Assembly: GCF_016790145.1 (NCBI RefSeq)
Contig: NZ_JAEUOI010000176.1
Location: 1 to 64,000, forward strand
Length of the DNA: 64,000 nucleotides
Direction: 5' to 3'
Origin: Propionivibrio sp.
Lineage (GTDB): Bacteria; Pseudomonadota; Gammaproteobacteria; Burkholderiales; Rhodocyclaceae
In this document: positions 1-11,076 of the stretch, in pieces
Layout of the letters: every line of letters begins with the position of its first letter
Position numbering within the stretch: position 1 is the first letter of the stretch
Position numbers and translations under genes: made by a program
Notes under the pieces: generated by a model
The model's input: the letters and a program-made list of their open reading frames with translations, nothing else
Told to the model about the DNA's origin: nothing
Databases searched by the model: none

Positions 1-73
1 ACTTTGTAAATCTTCCCAGTGGGCTTCAACGCCCTTAACTGCATGTCAGTGAGCATCTGATCCTCCGTAAACT

Positions 74-164
74 GATACCGTCAACCGATACCGTCAACGT
101 AGTTGACGGTATCAACTTGGGTCGTTCAAGGACCAGATCTCGATACCGTCAGCAATACCGACAC
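74..164. repeat. GATACCGTCAAC direct and inverted repeats
   Basis: GATACCGTCAAC occurs at 74-85 and 87-98. Its exact reverse complement GTTGACGGTATC lies at 102-113, which makes a perfect 12-base-pair stem with a 3-base loop (87-113). Degenerate copies follow at 142-153 (GATACCGTCAGC) and 154-164. Function is unknown: candidates are a transcription terminator stem past guaA, a binding site for a dyad-recognising protein, or part of a small mobile repeat. Confidence 0.7.
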
Positions 165-182
165 TTTAGTCGGGCTTTACTA

Positions 183-260
183 GGACGGCGTGAGACGCCA
201 TGAGACGCTAACTGGTTGTTATAGCTGGTAAATTGCAGAAAATCCGGACGGCGTGAGACG
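183..260. repeat. Direct repeat GGACGGCGTGAGACG, two copies
   Basis: The 15-base unit is at 183-197 and again exactly at 246-260, with a shorter relative (CATGAGACG) between them near 199-207. The first copy contains a small hairpin, GGCGT-GAG-ACGCC. I do not recognise the family. Confidence 0.6.
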
Positions 261-276
261 ACTTGAAATGATGATA

Positions 277-300
277 TTTTATTCCCACTCAATCGTCGCC
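277..300 (-). other. guaA 3' end, potential integration (att) site
   Basis: The last guaA codons (GAG TGG GAA, stop TAA) match the conserved end that serves as the attachment site for several integrative elements in other bacteria. No second copy of this segment is visible between 1 and 278, and no integrase is in the window. The site is therefore only potential here. The repeats beyond it are the only hint of foreign DNA. Confidence 0.3.
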
Positions 301-1856
301 GGCGGCTTTCCTGAAATGTCGTACACCACCCGGTTGATTCCACGTACCTCATTGATAATGCGATTGGAGACTTTGCCGAGCAGACTGTGCGGCAATTCAG
401 ACCAGTGCGCAGTCATGAAGTCCTGGGTGTCCACGGCACGCAAGGCAACGACGTATTCATAAGTCCGCCCATCGCCCATGACGCCAACGCTCTTCACCGG
501 CAGGAAAACGGCAAAAGCCTGGCTTGTCTTCTCGTACCAGCCGGCAGCACGCAGTTCGTCGATGAAAATGGCATCGGCACGGCGTAGCAGGTCGGCATAG
601 TCCTTATTCACCTCGCCGAGAATGCGCACGCCCAGGCCAGGGCCGGGGAACGGATGACGATAGACCATGTCATGCGGCAGTCCTAGGGCTATTCCAAGTT
701 CTCGAACTTCGTCCTTGAACAGTTCGCGCAGCGGTTCAAGCAACTTCAGATTGAGCGTTTCCGGCAAGCCGCCGACATTGTGGTGGCTCTTGATGGTGTG
801 CGCTTTTTTTGTCTTGCTGCCGGCCGACTCGATTACGTCCGGATAGATCGTTCCCTGCGCCAGCCATTTTGCCGCTTCACCCCTTTCTGCAAGTTTTCTG
901 GATTCAGCCTGGAAGACTTCAACAAATTCGCGACCAATAATTTTACGTTTGGCTTCTGGATCTGAAACGCCTTTCAGATGCCCCATGAACTGCTCGCTGG
1001 CATCAACGTGAATCACCTTGACGCCGAGGTTGCTGGCGAAGGTCTGCAGCACCTGCTCCGCTTCGTTCAGACGCAACAGGCCGTTGTCAACGAATACGCA
1101 GGTCAATTGCTTGCCGATGGCGCGGTGCAAGAGCGCGGCAACGACCGAGGAGTCAACACCGCCGGAGAGGCCGAGGATGACTTCCTCACTGCCGACCTGG
1201 GCGCACACTTTCTCGATGGCTTCGTTCACATAGTCCGGCATGTTCCAGTCGCGGCCACAGCCGCAGATTTTGTGCACGAAGTGGGCGATTATTTCCTTGC
1301 CCTTCAGTGTATGCGTGACTTCCGGATGGAACTGAACGGCGTAGAACTTCCGCGATTCGTCCGCCATGGCGGCAATCGGGCACGCTTCGTTACTGGCGAT
1401 CACCTTGAAACCAGCCGGAAGCTGCGTAACCTTGTCGCCATGACTCATCCACACGTCAAGCAGGCCGTGCCCCGCGTCGTTGGTCCGGTCCTGGACTCCC
1501 CTGAACAACTCCGAATGGCCGCGAGCCCGGATTTCCGCGTAACCAAACTCGCGCTTGCCGGAACTTTCAACAAGGCCTCCGAGTTGCTGGGCCATGGTCT
1601 GCATGCCGTAACAAATCCCCAGCACCGGGACACCGAGTTCAAAAACCACCTGCGGCGCTCGCCACTCTTCGGCCTCATAAACCGAGTTCGGTCCGCCGGA
1701 CAGGATGATGCCTTGCGGATTGAACTTGCGGATAAAATCCTCGCTCACGTCAAAGGGATGCAGCTCGCAATAGACCTGCTGCTCGCGCACACGGCGGGCG
1801 ATAAGCTGAGTGACCTGGGAACCGAAATCGAGGATGAGTATTTTCTGGTGAGCCAT
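279..1856 (-). CDS. guaA: GMP synthase (glutamine-hydrolysing)
   Basis: Converts XMP, ATP and glutamine to GMP in the cytoplasm, the last step of de novo guanine nucleotide synthesis. The 525-residue protein has the usual order: an N-terminal class I glutamine amidotransferase with the nucleophile in GICYGMQ (Cys82) and an HPEV motif near residue 177, then the ATP pyrophosphatase with P-loop [10 protein letters not shown] near 230, then the dimerisation domain ending in the conserved ATIEWE. An in-frame ATG 21 bases upstream exists, but [14 protein letters not shown] is the family-like start. It follows guaB after 58 bases, so the two probably form the guaBA operon. Confidence 0.97.
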   Translation of the reverse strand: MAHQKILILDFGSQVTQLIARRVREQQVYCELHPFDVSEDFIRKFNPQGIILSGGPNSVYEAEEWRAPQVVFELGVPVLGICYGMQTMAQQLGGLVESSGKREFGYAEIRARGHSELFRGVQDRTNDAGHGLLDVWMSHGDKVTQLPAGFKVIASNEACPIAAMADESRKFYAVQFHPEVTHTLKGKEIIAHFVHKICGCGRDWNMPDYVNEAIEKVCAQVGSEEVILGLSGGVDSSVVAALLHRAIGKQLTCVFVDNGLLRLNEAEQVLQTFASNLGVKVIHVDASEQFMGHLKGVSDPEAKRKIIGREFVEVFQAESRKLAERGEAAKWLAQGTIYPDVIESAGSKTKKAHTIKSHHNVGGLPETLNLKLLEPLRELFKDEVRELGIALGLPHDMVYRHPFPGPGLGVRILGEVNKDYADLLRRADAIFIDELRAAGWYEKTSQAFAVFLPVKSVGVMGDGRTYEYVVALRAVDTQDFMTAHWSELPHSLLGKVSNRIINEVRGINRVVYDISGKPPATIEWE

Positions 1857-1914
1857 TTTCAAGCCTTGAATAAACAAGGGCGGCTGCCAGCCGCCCCACA
1901 GGAAACAAAATCAA

Positions 1915-3378
<1,464 letters not shown>

Positions 3379-3403
3379 CTATTATCCGAGGTCACAAAAA
3401 AGT

Positions 3404-3409
3404 ATTATA
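3404..3409 (-). promoter_or_regulatory. Possible -10 box of guaBA
   Basis: On the minus strand this reads TATAAT, about 28 bases before the guaB ATG, which would give a very short leader. No convincing -35 hexamer is seen at 16-18 bases, so the call rests on the perfect -10 match and position alone. Confidence 0.35.
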
Positions 3410-3437
3410 CAGCATGCTCTATTTAGACAGGATGACC

Positions 3438-3881
3438 ATGAAACGCAATGCCCTTATTGTTGCCGCCCTTCTCGCCGCTGCTGCGGTGCACGCCCAGGTC
3501 TTCGAGTGGAAGGATGAAAGCGGCAAAACTCATTACTCAGACATGCCCCCCCCAGGCAATGCCCGCGAACTGCGGAAAATCGAATCAGCGCCGCCTGCGA
3601 CCGGAAGCCCGACGCAGAAAACCACAGCTGATCTAGAACTGGAGTTCCGCAAAAACCTGAAAGAAACCCAGGAGAAAACGGAGAAAGCAAGCAAACAGCA
3701 AGCGGCGGCCTCTGAAAGGAACGAAAACTGTGATAACGCGCGCCGTCAACAGCAGCTTCTTGAATCCGGCGAACGAATCGCCCTGCGTGACGAGAAGGGT
3801 GAGCGTTATTACATGGACGATGCACAGCGTGCACAGGAAATCGCCAAGACGCGTCAGGCCGTGCAATCTTTCTGTAAGTAA
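3438..3881 (+). CDS. DUF4124 domain-containing exported protein
   Basis: A 147-residue protein of unknown function. It begins with a typical Sec signal peptide (MKRNA, hydrophobic alanine/leucine stretch, cleavage after AAAAVHA). The mature N terminus, VFEWKDESGKTHYSD, is the hallmark of DUF4124, common in beta- and gammaproteobacterial envelope proteins. The rest is lysine-, glutamate- and glutamine-rich and probably coiled-coil (about residues 65-130), with a late sequence ERYYMDDAQRAQEI. Start ATGs at 3432 and 3438 are both possible; the latter gives a clean signal peptide. It is divergent from guaB and convergent with rnfH 16 bases away. Confidence 0.8.
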   Translation: MKRNALIVAALLAAAAVHAQVFEWKDESGKTHYSDMPPPGNARELRKIESAPPATGSPTQKTTADLELEFRKNLKETQEKTEKASKQQAAASERNENCDNARRQQQLLESGERIALRDEKGERYYMDDAQRAQEIAKTRQAVQSFCK

Positions 3882-3884
3882 GCT

Positions 3885-3910
3885 GGAGAGCAGTTCTCTA
3901 CTCGCTCTCC
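3885..3910. terminator. Possible hairpin between convergent genes
   Basis: GGAGAGC (3885-3891) and GCTCTCC (3904-3910) form a perfect 7-base stem with a 12-base loop in the gap between the convergent DUF4124 and rnfH genes, running into the last rnfH codons. There is no clear U-run, so termination is inferred only from placement. Confidence 0.35.
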
Positions 3911-4218
3911 ACTTCGCCCGCGCCTTTTTTCATTACTTTGCCTTCTGCCGCCCGTTGCTTGCGCACTTCTTTCGGGTCGGCAATCAACGACCGGTAGATT
4001 TCCACTCGGTCCCGATCGCGTAAAGGCGTATCCGGCTTGGCAAGTCTGGCGAAGACGCCTATCTTGTTTTTGCTCAAGTCAATCTCAGGATACTTCAGCA
4101 AAACCCCGGAGGCTTCAATGGCCTGACGCACACTTGCACCCGCTGGCAAGCTGACTGTAAAAATCTCCTGTTTCTCGGGCAGCGGATATATCACTTCGAT
4201 GCGCATCAACTCAGGCAT
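3898..4218 (-). CDS. rnfH: RnfH family protein (UPF0125, RatB)
   Basis: A 106-residue ubiquitin-like (beta-grasp) protein. The family is conserved beside ratA, and in E. coli the pair is called ratAB; its biochemical role is not settled. Visible family features are IEVIYPLPEKQEIFTVSLPAG at the N terminus (given in part: the YPLPEKQ segment), KIGVFARLAKPDTPLRDRDRVEIYR in the middle (RDRDRVEIYRSL core) and the DPKEVRKQRA tail. Its start overlaps the end of ratA by 8 bases, which indicates translational coupling. Confidence 0.9.
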   Translation of the reverse strand: MPELMRIEVIYPLPEKQEIFTVSLPAGASVRQAIEASGVLLKYPEIDLSKNKIGVFARLAKPDTPLRDRDRVEIYRSLIADPKEVRKQRAAEGKVMKKGAGEVESE

Positions 4219-4654
4219 TAATCACTCCATAAACCTCGTCGGCGCGTCTTACGAAGGCATCAACAAAGGTGTTGGCAATCTGGCTGAAAACCGGACCGAT
4301 GACTTTTTCGAACATTTTGCTGGAAAAATCATAAGAAAGCCGGAATTCGATCTTGCAGGCATTTTCGGCCAGCGGCCTGAAATGCCACAGCCCTTCGAGC
4401 CGGCGAAACGGGCCATCAACCAGTTTGATGCACATGCGTAGTGGTATTTCCTTCTGGTTTTCGGTGGTGAAGTGCGACTTGACGCTGCGATAGTTGATAT
4501 GCAGCGTGGCGACCGTCCTGCTTTCATCCCGGAACTCAACCCGAGTCTGGCTGCACCAGGGTAAAAAACTGGGGTAGTCTTCAACCTCGTCGACCAAATC
4601 GAACATCTGTTGCGCTGAACGCTCGATCAGAACTGATTTCTCAACCATGGCCAT
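4211..4654 (-). CDS. ratA: RatA-like START/SRPBCC (polyketide cyclase) family protein
   Basis: A 147-residue SRPBCC/START-fold protein of the RatA (ribosome association toxin)/coenzyme Q-binding COQ10 family. Bacterial members have been linked to inhibition of 70S formation and to quinone handling, so the exact role here is open. Family signatures are VEDYPSFLPWC near residue 25, PFRRLEGLWHF near 98 and the C-terminal FVDAFVRRADEVYG. Starts at 4654 and 4648 are both ATG. It is divergent from smpB, a conserved arrangement in proteobacteria. Confidence 0.9.
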   Translation of the reverse strand: MAMVEKSVLIERSAQQMFDLVDEVEDYPSFLPWCSQTRVEFRDESRTVATLHINYRSVKSHFTTENQKEIPLRMCIKLVDGPFRRLEGLWHFRPLAENACKIEFRLSYDFSSKMFEKVIGPVFSQIANTFVDAFVRRADEVYGVINA

Positions 4655-4679
4655 CGTCAGCCGTGCCTCGTGAATCCTG

Positions 4680-4696
4680 TAGAATCTCGCATTCTA
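4680..4696. promoter_or_regulatory. Inverted repeat between ratA and smpB, possible overlapping -10 boxes
   Basis: TAGAAT (4680-4685) and ATTCTA (4691-4696) form an inverted repeat, so both strands carry a TAGAAT hexamer that could act as a -10 for the divergent genes ratA (26 bases away) and smpB (45 bases away). No strong -35 hexamers accompany them. Confidence 0.3.
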
Positions 4697-4730
4697 GCAT
4701 CCTTGCAGCACAACCTCTGAGAGCCGCACC

Positions 4731-5177
4731 ATGAGCATCATCGCCAACAAGAAAGCCTTCCACGACTACTTCGTCGAAGAAAGATTCGAGGCGGGCATTT
4801 CACTGCAAGGCTGGGAGGTCAAGGCGATCCGGGCTGGACGAGCGAACATCAAGGAATCCTATGTCGTTATCCGCAGCGGCGAGGTTTTTCTATTCGGGAT
4901 GCACATCACCGCCTTGCCCGAAGCCTCAACCCACGTTCATCCTGACCCGATCCGCACACGCAAGCTGTTGCTCCACGCCAACCAGATCAGCAAATTGATC
5001 GGTCAGGTTGAACGCGCCGGTTACACGCTATTGCCATTGAATCTGCACTACATGCGGGGTCGTATCAAGGTTGAAATCGGTCTGGCCAAAGGCAAGAAGC
5101 AACATGACAAGCGCGAAGCCGAAAAGGAACGTGACTGGGATCGTGAAAAAGCCCGCCTGATGCGTGTCAAGACCTGA
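4731..5177 (+). CDS. smpB: SsrA-binding protein
   Basis: Binds tmRNA and delivers it to stalled ribosomes for trans-translation. The 148-residue length is normal. Visible features are [18 protein letters not shown] at the start, the [18 protein letters not shown] core and the basic C-terminal tail [21 protein letters not shown] (key segment [12 protein letters not shown]), which inserts into the mRNA channel. It is divergent from ratA. The tmRNA gene itself is not adjacent: nothing resembling ssrA is seen in the 540 bases downstream. Confidence 0.97.
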   Translation: MSIIANKKAFHDYFVEERFEAGISLQGWEVKAIRAGRANIKESYVVIRSGEVFLFGMHITALPEASTHVHPDPIRTRKLLLHANQISKLIGQVERAGYTLLPLNLHYMRGRIKVEIGLAKGKKQHDKREAEKERDWDREKARLMRVKT

Positions 5178-5716
5178 TTTTCGCCGAAACAGGACACTCC
5201 ACCATTCCGCCGACAGATCCGTATCGATGGGGTTTTGTTTGCCAGAACTTGGGCCTTGCAGGCAACCCATCCATTCAGGGATGGACTAACATCCCGGTCG
5301 GCAAAATGCGGCTAATCAGTGATTCATCGGCCTTTGGCAAAGTCAATGAAATCCTACGAGCGGTGTAAAAATCAAGAATAGAATTCATTCACGGCATTGA
5401 GCAAATCACTCTCTCGATTAACCGTCCACTGCTGATATAGTATCGTGCTTGGCATGAAATGGATTCCTTGAACGTCAACCTTTAGTCTTGCCACTCAAAC
5501 CTTCAGCGAACTCGCTGCGCGATTTGCTGGTCAATCGTAAAGCCCAGTAATACTAACGCCACCAGGACACCAAGAAGCAAAAGTTACACCAGGAAAAACC
5601 CTAACCGGCCAAGCCGGAACCAGGATTACTGAACTTCATTTTTCTTTTTTTGCTAATTCATGGTGCTCCTGGTGGCCTGGTGGTGACGATTTACAATTCT
5701 TCTTCAAGCCCGAACC
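5178..5716. other. Intergenic region smpB-ppc
   Basis: About 540 bases with no plausible open frame, tRNA or tmRNA. The right half holds a degenerate inverted repeat (5557-5686, listed separately) bracketing a T-rich stretch; the left half shows nothing recognisable. The ppc promoter must lie here or overlap the repeat. Confidence 0.6.
5557..5686. repeat. MITE-like imperfect inverted repeat (CCACCAGGACACCAAG type)
   Basis: The left arm at about 5557-5580 (CGCCACCAGGACACCAAGAA) is mirrored by the right arm at about 5660-5686 (TGGTGCTCCTGGTGGCCTGG on the plus strand). The arms match imperfectly over about 25 bases and enclose some 80 bases including ACACCAGGAAAAACC and a T-run. CACCA/TGGTG-rich palindromes of this style are dispersed in many environmental proteobacterial genomes. 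The element ends about 30 bases before the ppc ATG, so it may influence ppc expression. A partial relative is visible at about 36928-36955, upstream of smc. Confidence 0.55.
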
Positions 5717-8509
5717 ATGTCCAACACCGACAAAGACCTCCCGCTGCGCAATGACACCAGACTACTCGGTCGCCTGCTCGGCGACACCGTACGCGAGCAG
5801 GAGGGCGAAGAAGTTTTTGCAGTCATCGAGCTCATCCGCAAGACCTCCGTCCAATTGAACCAGAACCCGGACCGCGAGTCTGACCCGGCGTCGCGATCCG
5901 AACTCGAAGCCATACTCAACGACCTGCCACGCGATTCGATGATCTCGGTCGTCCGGGCTTTCAGCTACTTCCTGCATCTGGCGAATATCGCCGAGGACCA
6001 GCATCACATCCGCCGCCGCCGTGCGCATGACCTGATCGGCTCGCTGCCGCGCGAGGGTAGCCTGCAGCACGCGCTTGACCGCGTTCAGGAAGCCGGAGTA
6101 ACGGTCGGGAAGATCCGTGACTTTTTTGATGTCGCTCTGGTCTCGCCGGTACTGACCGCGCATCCGACAGAAGTTTCACGCAAGAGTATCCTGTATTGTC
6201 AGCACGAGATCGCTACCCTGCTCGATCACAGCGACCGCATGCAACTGACTCCCGAAGAGCAGGAGGAAAGCGATCAAACGATGCGTCGAGCCGTGCTCAG
6301 ACTGTGGCGCACTCGGGCGCTACGTCCGAACCGGCTGGCGGTTGTCGACGAAATCAAAAACGGCATCAGTTACTACGACGATACCTTCTTTGCCGAACTG
6401 CCGCGCCTGTATGGCCAGTTGCAGGATCTGCTGAGCAAGCGCTTCCCAGATGAAAACTGGCAGCTTGCGCCCTTTTTCCGGGTCGGTAGCTGGATCGGCG
6501 GCGATCGCGACGGCAATCCCTTTGTTACCGCCGATATATTGAAAACGGCGCTGCGTCTGCAATCGACTGCTGCGCTAGAGTTCTACCTGGCGGAGATCCA
6601 CGCACTCGGCGCTGAGCTTCCGCTTTCACTAATGCTGCTCAAGGTCTCGCCGGCGCTGGCCGCACTAGCCGAGCGTTCGCCAGACCATTCACCGAATCGA
6701 TCGGACGAACCCTACCGTCGCGCCTTGACCGGCATCTACGCACGCCTGGCCGCCACCGCAAAATCGCTCGACCAGCATGAGGCGCTGCGGGAGGCTATTG
6801 GCGAAGCACAGCCCTACGCCACTGCCGCAGAATTGCATACCGACCTTGAAGTTCTTGTCGAATCGCTGGTGCAACATGGTGCCGCTCTGATCGCTGGTGG
6901 CCGCCTGCGCCGCCTGGTACGTGCCGTGCAGATCTTTGGCTTCCATCTGGCGCCGATCGATCTGCGCCAGAACTCCGAGGTGCACGAGCGAACGGTCGCC
7001 GAACTTCTGGCTCGCGCCGCTCGCATCGAGCATCTGACTGATTATGCCGCACTCGATGAAGATGCCCGTATTGCCTTGCTCTGCGAGGAGATCGCCAGTC
7101 CGCGTCCGCTCTATTCGCCGCATATCGAGTACTCTGACGAGACCAAAGGCGAAATGGCAATTTTTTTTACTGCGCACGAGCTGCGCGCGCGCTACGGCAA
7201 CGCAGCCTTGCCCAACGTCATCATTTCGAAGACCAGCGCGGCCTCCGACCTGCTCGAAGTCGCGTTACTGCTCAAGGAAGCCGGCTTGCTGACACCAGCA
7301 TTGGCATCCAGAAATGTTCCGGAATTGGCGATCAACATCATCCCGCTATTCGAAATGATCGGCGACTTGCGAAACTGCCCGGCAGTCATGCAGCGCCTCT
7401 TCGACCTTCCCGTCTACCGCGCACTGGTCGCCTCACGCGCCAACGAGCACGAGGTCATGCTCGGTTATTCGGACAGCAACAAGGACGGAGGTTTTCTCAC
7501 TTCCGGCTGGGAGTTGTACAAGGCCGAGGTTGAACTGACGCGCGTGTTTGCTGCGACCGGGGTACGTCTGCGACTGTTTCATGGACGCGGCGGCTCGGTT
7601 GGACGCGGCGGTGGCCCAAGCTACCTGGCGATCCTGGCACAGCCGGCCGGTGCCGTCTCCGGTCAGATCCGCATCACCGAGCAAGGCGAAGTCATTGCAT
7701 CCAAGTATGCAAATCCCGAAGTGGGTCGCCGCAACCTCGAAATTCTGGCCGCTGCTACACTCGAAGCGACCCTGCTCGATCTTGAACATGAAACCGAGCC
7801 GGCGGCTTACCGCGCGGTACTTGAAAGCCTTTCCGAACTGGCTTACCAGGCCTACCGCGGGCTGGTTTACGAGACCGAGGGCTTTAATCGCTACTTCCAC
7901 GAATCGACGCCGATCGCGGAAATTGCCGGCCTGAACATTGGTAGCCGCCCTACCGCGCGCAAGCCTTCCGGACGCATCGAGGATCTGCGTGCCATTCCCT
8001 GGGTATTCAGTTGGGCACAGTGCCGCCTGATGCTTCCCGGCTGGTTTGGCTTTGGCTCGGCTGTTGAGGCCTGGCTCAAGGATAACCCGGACGGACTGGA
8101 AGCGCTGCGCCGAATGCACGGCAACTGGCCTTTCTTTCGTACCCTGCTGTCCAATATGGATATGGTAATGGCCAAGGCCGACCTGACGATTGCTTCGCGA
8201 TACGCCGAACTGGTCAGCGATTCGACATTGCGTGAACAGATTTTCGGCCGAATTGGAGCCGAATACGAGCGAACAAGGCGTTATCTCCTGGCTATCGAGC
8301 AACAGGACGAGTTGCTCGCAGACAATCCACTGCTACGCCGTTCGATACGTAATCGCTTCCCGTATATGGATCCGCTAAATCACCTGCAGATTGAACTCCT
8401 GCGCCGTCATCGGGCAGCACAATCAACTGAACCGGTCGACGAACGGGTGCGACGCGGCATTCATCTGTCAATCAACGGCATCGCCGCTGGCCTGCGCAAC
8501 AGCGGCTGA
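5717..8509 (+). CDS. ppc: Phosphoenolpyruvate carboxylase
   Basis: Carboxylates PEP with bicarbonate to oxaloacetate, replenishing the TCA cycle. The 930-residue protein has full family length. Catalytic His149 lies in [11 protein letters not shown], the [10 protein letters not shown] substrate motif near 260, and the glycine-rich loop [13 protein letters not shown] at 621-633 with His622. [10 protein letters not shown] precedes it near 580. The C terminus reads LRNSG, whereas the family usually ends in (Q/R)NTG, a conservative Thr-to-Ser change in the allosteric/active-site tail. It is a single gene, convergent with the following TrmH-family gene (38-base gap). Confidence 0.97.
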   Translation: MSNTDKDLPLRNDTRLLGRLLGDTVREQEGEEVFAVIELIRKTSVQLNQNPDRESDPASRSELEAILNDLPRDSMISVVRAFSYFLHLANIAEDQHHIRRRRAHDLIGSLPREGSLQHALDRVQEAGVTVGKIRDFFDVALVSPVLTAHPTEVSRKSILYCQHEIATLLDHSDRMQLTPEEQEESDQTMRRAVLRLWRTRALRPNRLAVVDEIKNGISYYDDTFFAELPRLYGQLQDLLSKRFPDENWQLAPFFRVGSWIGGDRDGNPFVTADILKTALRLQSTAALEFYLAEIHALGAELPLSLMLLKVSPALAALAERSPDHSPNRSDEPYRRALTGIYARLAATAKSLDQHEALREAIGEAQPYATAAELHTDLEVLVESLVQHGAALIAGGRLRRLVRAVQIFGFHLAPIDLRQNSEVHERTVAELLARAARIEHLTDYAALDEDARIALLCEEIASPRPLYSPHIEYSDETKGEMAIFFTAHELRARYGNAALPNVIISKTSAASDLLEVALLLKEAGLLTPALASRNVPELAINIIPLFEMIGDLRNCPAVMQRLFDLPVYRALVASRANEHEVMLGYSDSNKDGGFLTSGWELYKAEVELTRVFAATGVRLRLFHGRGGSVGRGGGPSYLAILAQPAGAVSGQIRITEQGEVIASKYANPEVGRRNLEILAAATLEATLLDLEHETEPAAYRAVLESLSELAYQAYRGLVYETEGFNRYFHESTPIAEIAGLNIGSRPTARKPSGRIEDLRAIPWVFSWAQCRLMLPGWFGFGSAVEAWLKDNPDGLEALRRMHGNWPFFRTLLSNMDMVMAKADLTIASRYAELVSDSTLREQIFGRIGAEYERTRRYLLAIEQQDELLADNPLLRRSIRNRFPYMDPLNHLQIELLRRHRAAQSTEPVDERVRRGIHLSINGIAAGLRNSG

Positions 8510-8547
8510 ATCTGCATACAAGGTGCAGAAAAGATAGGGCGGAAAGG

Positions 8548-9327
8548 CTACCGACGCTGCCGGACTGTCTCAAACAGACAGATCGCAGCAGCGGCAGCCA
8601 CATTGAGCGATTCGCTCTCTCCCGGCATCGGGATACGAACCCGAAGTCGCGTGGATTCAGCTACATCCGGCCGCACACCCTGCCCTTCACTGCCAAAAAC
8701 CCAGGCTACAGGTTCGCTCAGGGCCAGCGAATAGAGGGCGGCCGGCGCATCCAGCGCGGTTACGACGGCCTGTCCACGATAAGCTCCGAGAAAGGCCGGC
8801 AGATCGCAGCCTTCATGAAGGTCAAGCCGGAAATGCGCTCCCATCCCTGCGCGCAGGGTTTTCGGTGACCACGCCTGGGCACAATCGGACGCAAGAAGAA
8901 CCTGCCGAAAGCCCGCTGCAGCCGCGCTACGCAGGATCGAGCCAAGGTTGCCAGGATCCTGAATACCATCGAGCAGTACCGTGTCGATCGCATGATTCAG
9001 TGCGTGCGCCGGAAGTGGTTGCCTGATCATCGCCATGATGCCGCTCGGCGTCTCGACCGTTGCCAGTTCGGCAAACAGGACGTCGGATAATACAGTGAGC
9101 AGATCGCTGGTGTCACCGCTTGCGAGATAGTCGGCAATTTCGATACGCTGCAAGCCGCTTTCGCTGACCACCAGTTCCTGCAACGGGACTGAAAGCTGGG
9201 CACAAACTTCGATCAGATGCATACCGTCGAGCAGCACCTGCCCTGTCTTACGCCGTTCGCGACCACTGCGGCAGAGCTTCTTCAGCGCTTTGAAATGCGA
9301 ATTCTCGCGCGAGGCGATCTGTCTCAT
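8548..9327 (-). CDS. TrmH/SpoU family RNA 2'-O-methyltransferase
   Basis: An AdoMet-dependent SPOUT methyltransferase of 259 residues, probably acting on rRNA (RlmB-like). The N-terminal third ([15 protein letters not shown]) is the L30e-like SpoU substrate-binding domain. The catalytic domain carries motif 1 [17 protein letters not shown] near residue 119, motif 2 WVFGSEGQG near 215 and motif 3 [18 protein letters not shown] near 234. It is the last gene of the rpsB-lpxB run, and its ATG overlaps the rnhB stop (ATGA). The exact target nucleotide cannot be read from the sequence. Confidence 0.9.
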   Translation of the reverse strand: MRQIASRENSHFKALKKLCRSGRERRKTGQVLLDGMHLIEVCAQLSVPLQELVVSESGLQRIEIADYLASGDTSDLLTVLSDVLFAELATVETPSGIMAMIRQPLPAHALNHAIDTVLLDGIQDPGNLGSILRSAAAAGFRQVLLASDCAQAWSPKTLRAGMGAHFRLDLHEGCDLPAFLGAYRGQAVVTALDAPAALYSLALSEPVAWVFGSEGQGVRPDVAESTRLRVRIPMPGESESLNVAAAAAICLFETVRQRR

Positions 9328-9911
9328 AAGCGCAGGAGCCGAGCGATCGGCGCATAGCTGCGACGATGTACCGGACTGACACCATGTTCCTTGAGCGCCT
9401 GGAGGTGCAACGCCGTTGGATAACCCATGTGGCGGTCGAAGCCGTACTGCGGATAGAGCAGATGCAATTCCAGCATGCCGGCGTCACGAAAGGTCTTGGC
9501 CAGGATGGACGCCGCCGCAATCGAAGCCACCTTGCCATCGCCGCCAATAATGGCTTGCGCCGGGCAAGGCAAGTGCGGGCAGTGCTTGCCGTCGATCAGC
9601 GCCTGACTCGGCGGGGTTGCAAGCGCTTCAACCGCACGCCGCATGGCCAGCAAGCTGGCCTGCAGGATATTGATGCGCTCGATTTCCTCGACACTGGCCT
9701 CGGCTATCGCCCAAGCCAGGGCCTTGGCGCGAATCTCGATCGCCAGTGCCTCGCGACGCCTGGCTGATAGCTGCTTGGAGTCATTCAGACCTTTGATCGG
9801 GCAGGCAGGGTCGAGAATCACCGCCGCCGCCACCACCGGACCGGCCAGCGGACCGCGACCGGCTTCATCAACGCCGCAAACCAGGCCTTCAGATGCTTGC
9901 AGTAAGGGCAT
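9324..9911 (-). CDS. rnhB: Ribonuclease HII
   Basis: Endonuclease that cuts RNA in RNA-DNA hybrids and at misincorporated ribonucleotides. The 195-residue protein has the signature [19 protein letters not shown] at the N terminus, with the Asp-Glu metal ligands, and the later acidic residues in QALIDGKH and the [10 protein letters not shown] region. It overlaps the end of lpxB by 23 bases and is followed by an ATGA overlap, so it is fully embedded in the operon; lpxB-rnhB adjacency is widely conserved. Confidence 0.96.
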   Translation of the reverse strand: MPLLQASEGLVCGVDEAGRGPLAGPVVAAAVILDPACPIKGLNDSKQLSARRREALAIEIRAKALAWAIAEASVEEIERINILQASLLAMRRAVEALATPPSQALIDGKHCPHLPCPAQAIIGGDGKVASIAAASILAKTFRDAGMLELHLLYPQYGFDRHMGYPTALHLQALKEHGVSPVHRRSYAPIARLLRL

Positions 9912-11076
9912 GGTTGCACACCGCGACCGGCAGGCACTCGAGAATCGCCTTTGCGGCCTTTTCCGCTGTGTTCTGCTTTAGTTGCAAGTGTATCTCGCGA
10001 AAAATTTCGCTGATGCGGGTGCAGGTCGCCTTGTCGGCATAAAGATTGAGCAGTGCCTGTGCCAGATTTTCGGAGGTCGCGTCGTCCTGGATGAATTCGG
10101 GAACAACGAATTTACCGGCCAGAATATTGGGCAGACCATAGTAAGGCAAATAACCTTCCATATGCTGCATCAGACGGTAGGTCAGCGATGCCATCTTGTA
10201 AGCAATGACCATCGGTCGTTTGAGTAGCGCCGCTTCGAGTGTCGCGGTGCCGCTGGCGACGAGTACCACATCGGACGCCATCATCGCTTCATGGGCATGA
10301 CCGAACAGCAGGCGGATCGGCAGTTCGTTCGCCGCGCAACGATATAGCGCAGTCTCGAACAACAAGCGGGTTTCTCGGGTGGCCAGAGGAGCCAGAAACA
10401 GTGCATTCGGCATTTTCCGGTTAATCTGGCGTGCCGTCTCGATGAAGGTTTCGGCCATGTAGTGAAGTTCGGACTGCCGGCTTCCGGGCAGGAGGGCAAA
10501 AATCGGCTGCTGCGCTGGAAGTCCAAGCAACTCGCGCGCATCATCACGCGCATCGTCAACGGGCAGGATATCGGCCAGCGGGTGACCGACGTAGCTCACC
10601 GGAATGCCTTGTTTTTCGTACAGTGGCGATTCAAAGGGGAAAAGTGCCAAAACGCGCGATACCGCGGCGCCAATCTTGTGAATACGTTTCCCGCGCCAAG
10701 CCCAGATCGACGGACTGACGTAATGAATACTCGGAATTCCTCGGTTTTTGAGTACTTTTTCAAGCGCCAGATTGAAGTCCGGCGCATCGATACCAATAAA
10801 CGCATCGGGCGGATCGGCCAGCAGGCGGCGCTTCAAGTCACGGCGAATACCGGCGATCTCCCGGAAATGCCTGAGTACCTCGAAATAGCCGCGAACCGAG
10901 AGTTTTTCCAGTGGATGCCAGGCTTTGAATCCTTCACCCGCCATTTTCGGACCACCCACACCATAGAATTCGGCATTGGGCAGTCTGGCCTTGAGTGAGC
11001 GAATCAGGTGGCTGGCCAGTAGATCACCCGAAGCCTCGCCGGCGACCATGGCGATACGAACTACGCCAGCCGTCAT
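9889..11076 (-). CDS. lpxB: Lipid-A-disaccharide synthase
   Basis: A GT-B fold glycosyltransferase that joins UDP-2,3-diacylglucosamine and lipid X into lipid A disaccharide on the inner face of the membrane. The 395-residue protein shows [14 protein letters not shown] at the N terminus, [11 protein letters not shown] near 90, [10 protein letters not shown] near 120, LLPGSRQSE near 190 and [20 protein letters not shown] in the C-terminal nucleotide-binding half. ATGA overlap with lpxA. Confidence 0.97.
   Translation of the reverse strand: MTAGVVRIAMVAGEASGDLLASHLIRSLKARLPNAEFYGVGGPKMAGEGFKAWHPLEKLSVRGYFEVLRHFREIAGIRRDLKRRLLADPPDAFIGIDAPDFNLALEKVLKNRGIPSIHYVSPSIWAWRGKRIHKIGAAVSRVLALFPFESPLYEKQGIPVSYVGHPLADILPVDDARDDARELLGLPAQQPIFALLPGSRQSELHYMAETFIETARQINRKMPNALFLAPLATRETRLLFETALYRCAANELPIRLLFGHAHEAMMASDVVLVASGTATLEAALLKRPMVIAYKMASLTYRLMQHMEGYLPYYGLPNILAGKFVVPEFIQDDATSENLAQALLNLYADKATCTRISEIFREIHLQLKQNTAEKAAKAILECLPVAVCNHALTASI

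Larger units (their letters stand above)
1..278. other. Gene-free, repeat-rich stretch downstream of guaA
   Basis: No convincing coding sequence is visible on either strand. The stretch holds two repeat groups: a 12-base unit beginning GATACCGTCA, present directly and inverted between 74 and 164, and a 15-base unit GGACGGCGTGAGACG at 183-197 and 246-260. A short minus-strand open frame (149-352) overlaps the guaA end and looks spurious. The region lies directly past the guaA 3' end, where integrative elements insert in several bacteria, so it may be the edge of accessory DNA, but the window ends before that can be judged. Confidence 0.6.

Noticed and set aside
4211..4218. Toxin-antitoxin interpretation of ratA/rnfH
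   Set aside because: The pair was first named as a toxin-antitoxin candidate, but its universal conservation and lack of mobile context suit housekeeping genes better.
5178..5716. tmRNA (ssrA) expected next to smpB
   Set aside because: No tRNA-like acceptor ends, no peptide-tag frame and no matching pairing ends are seen in this stretch.
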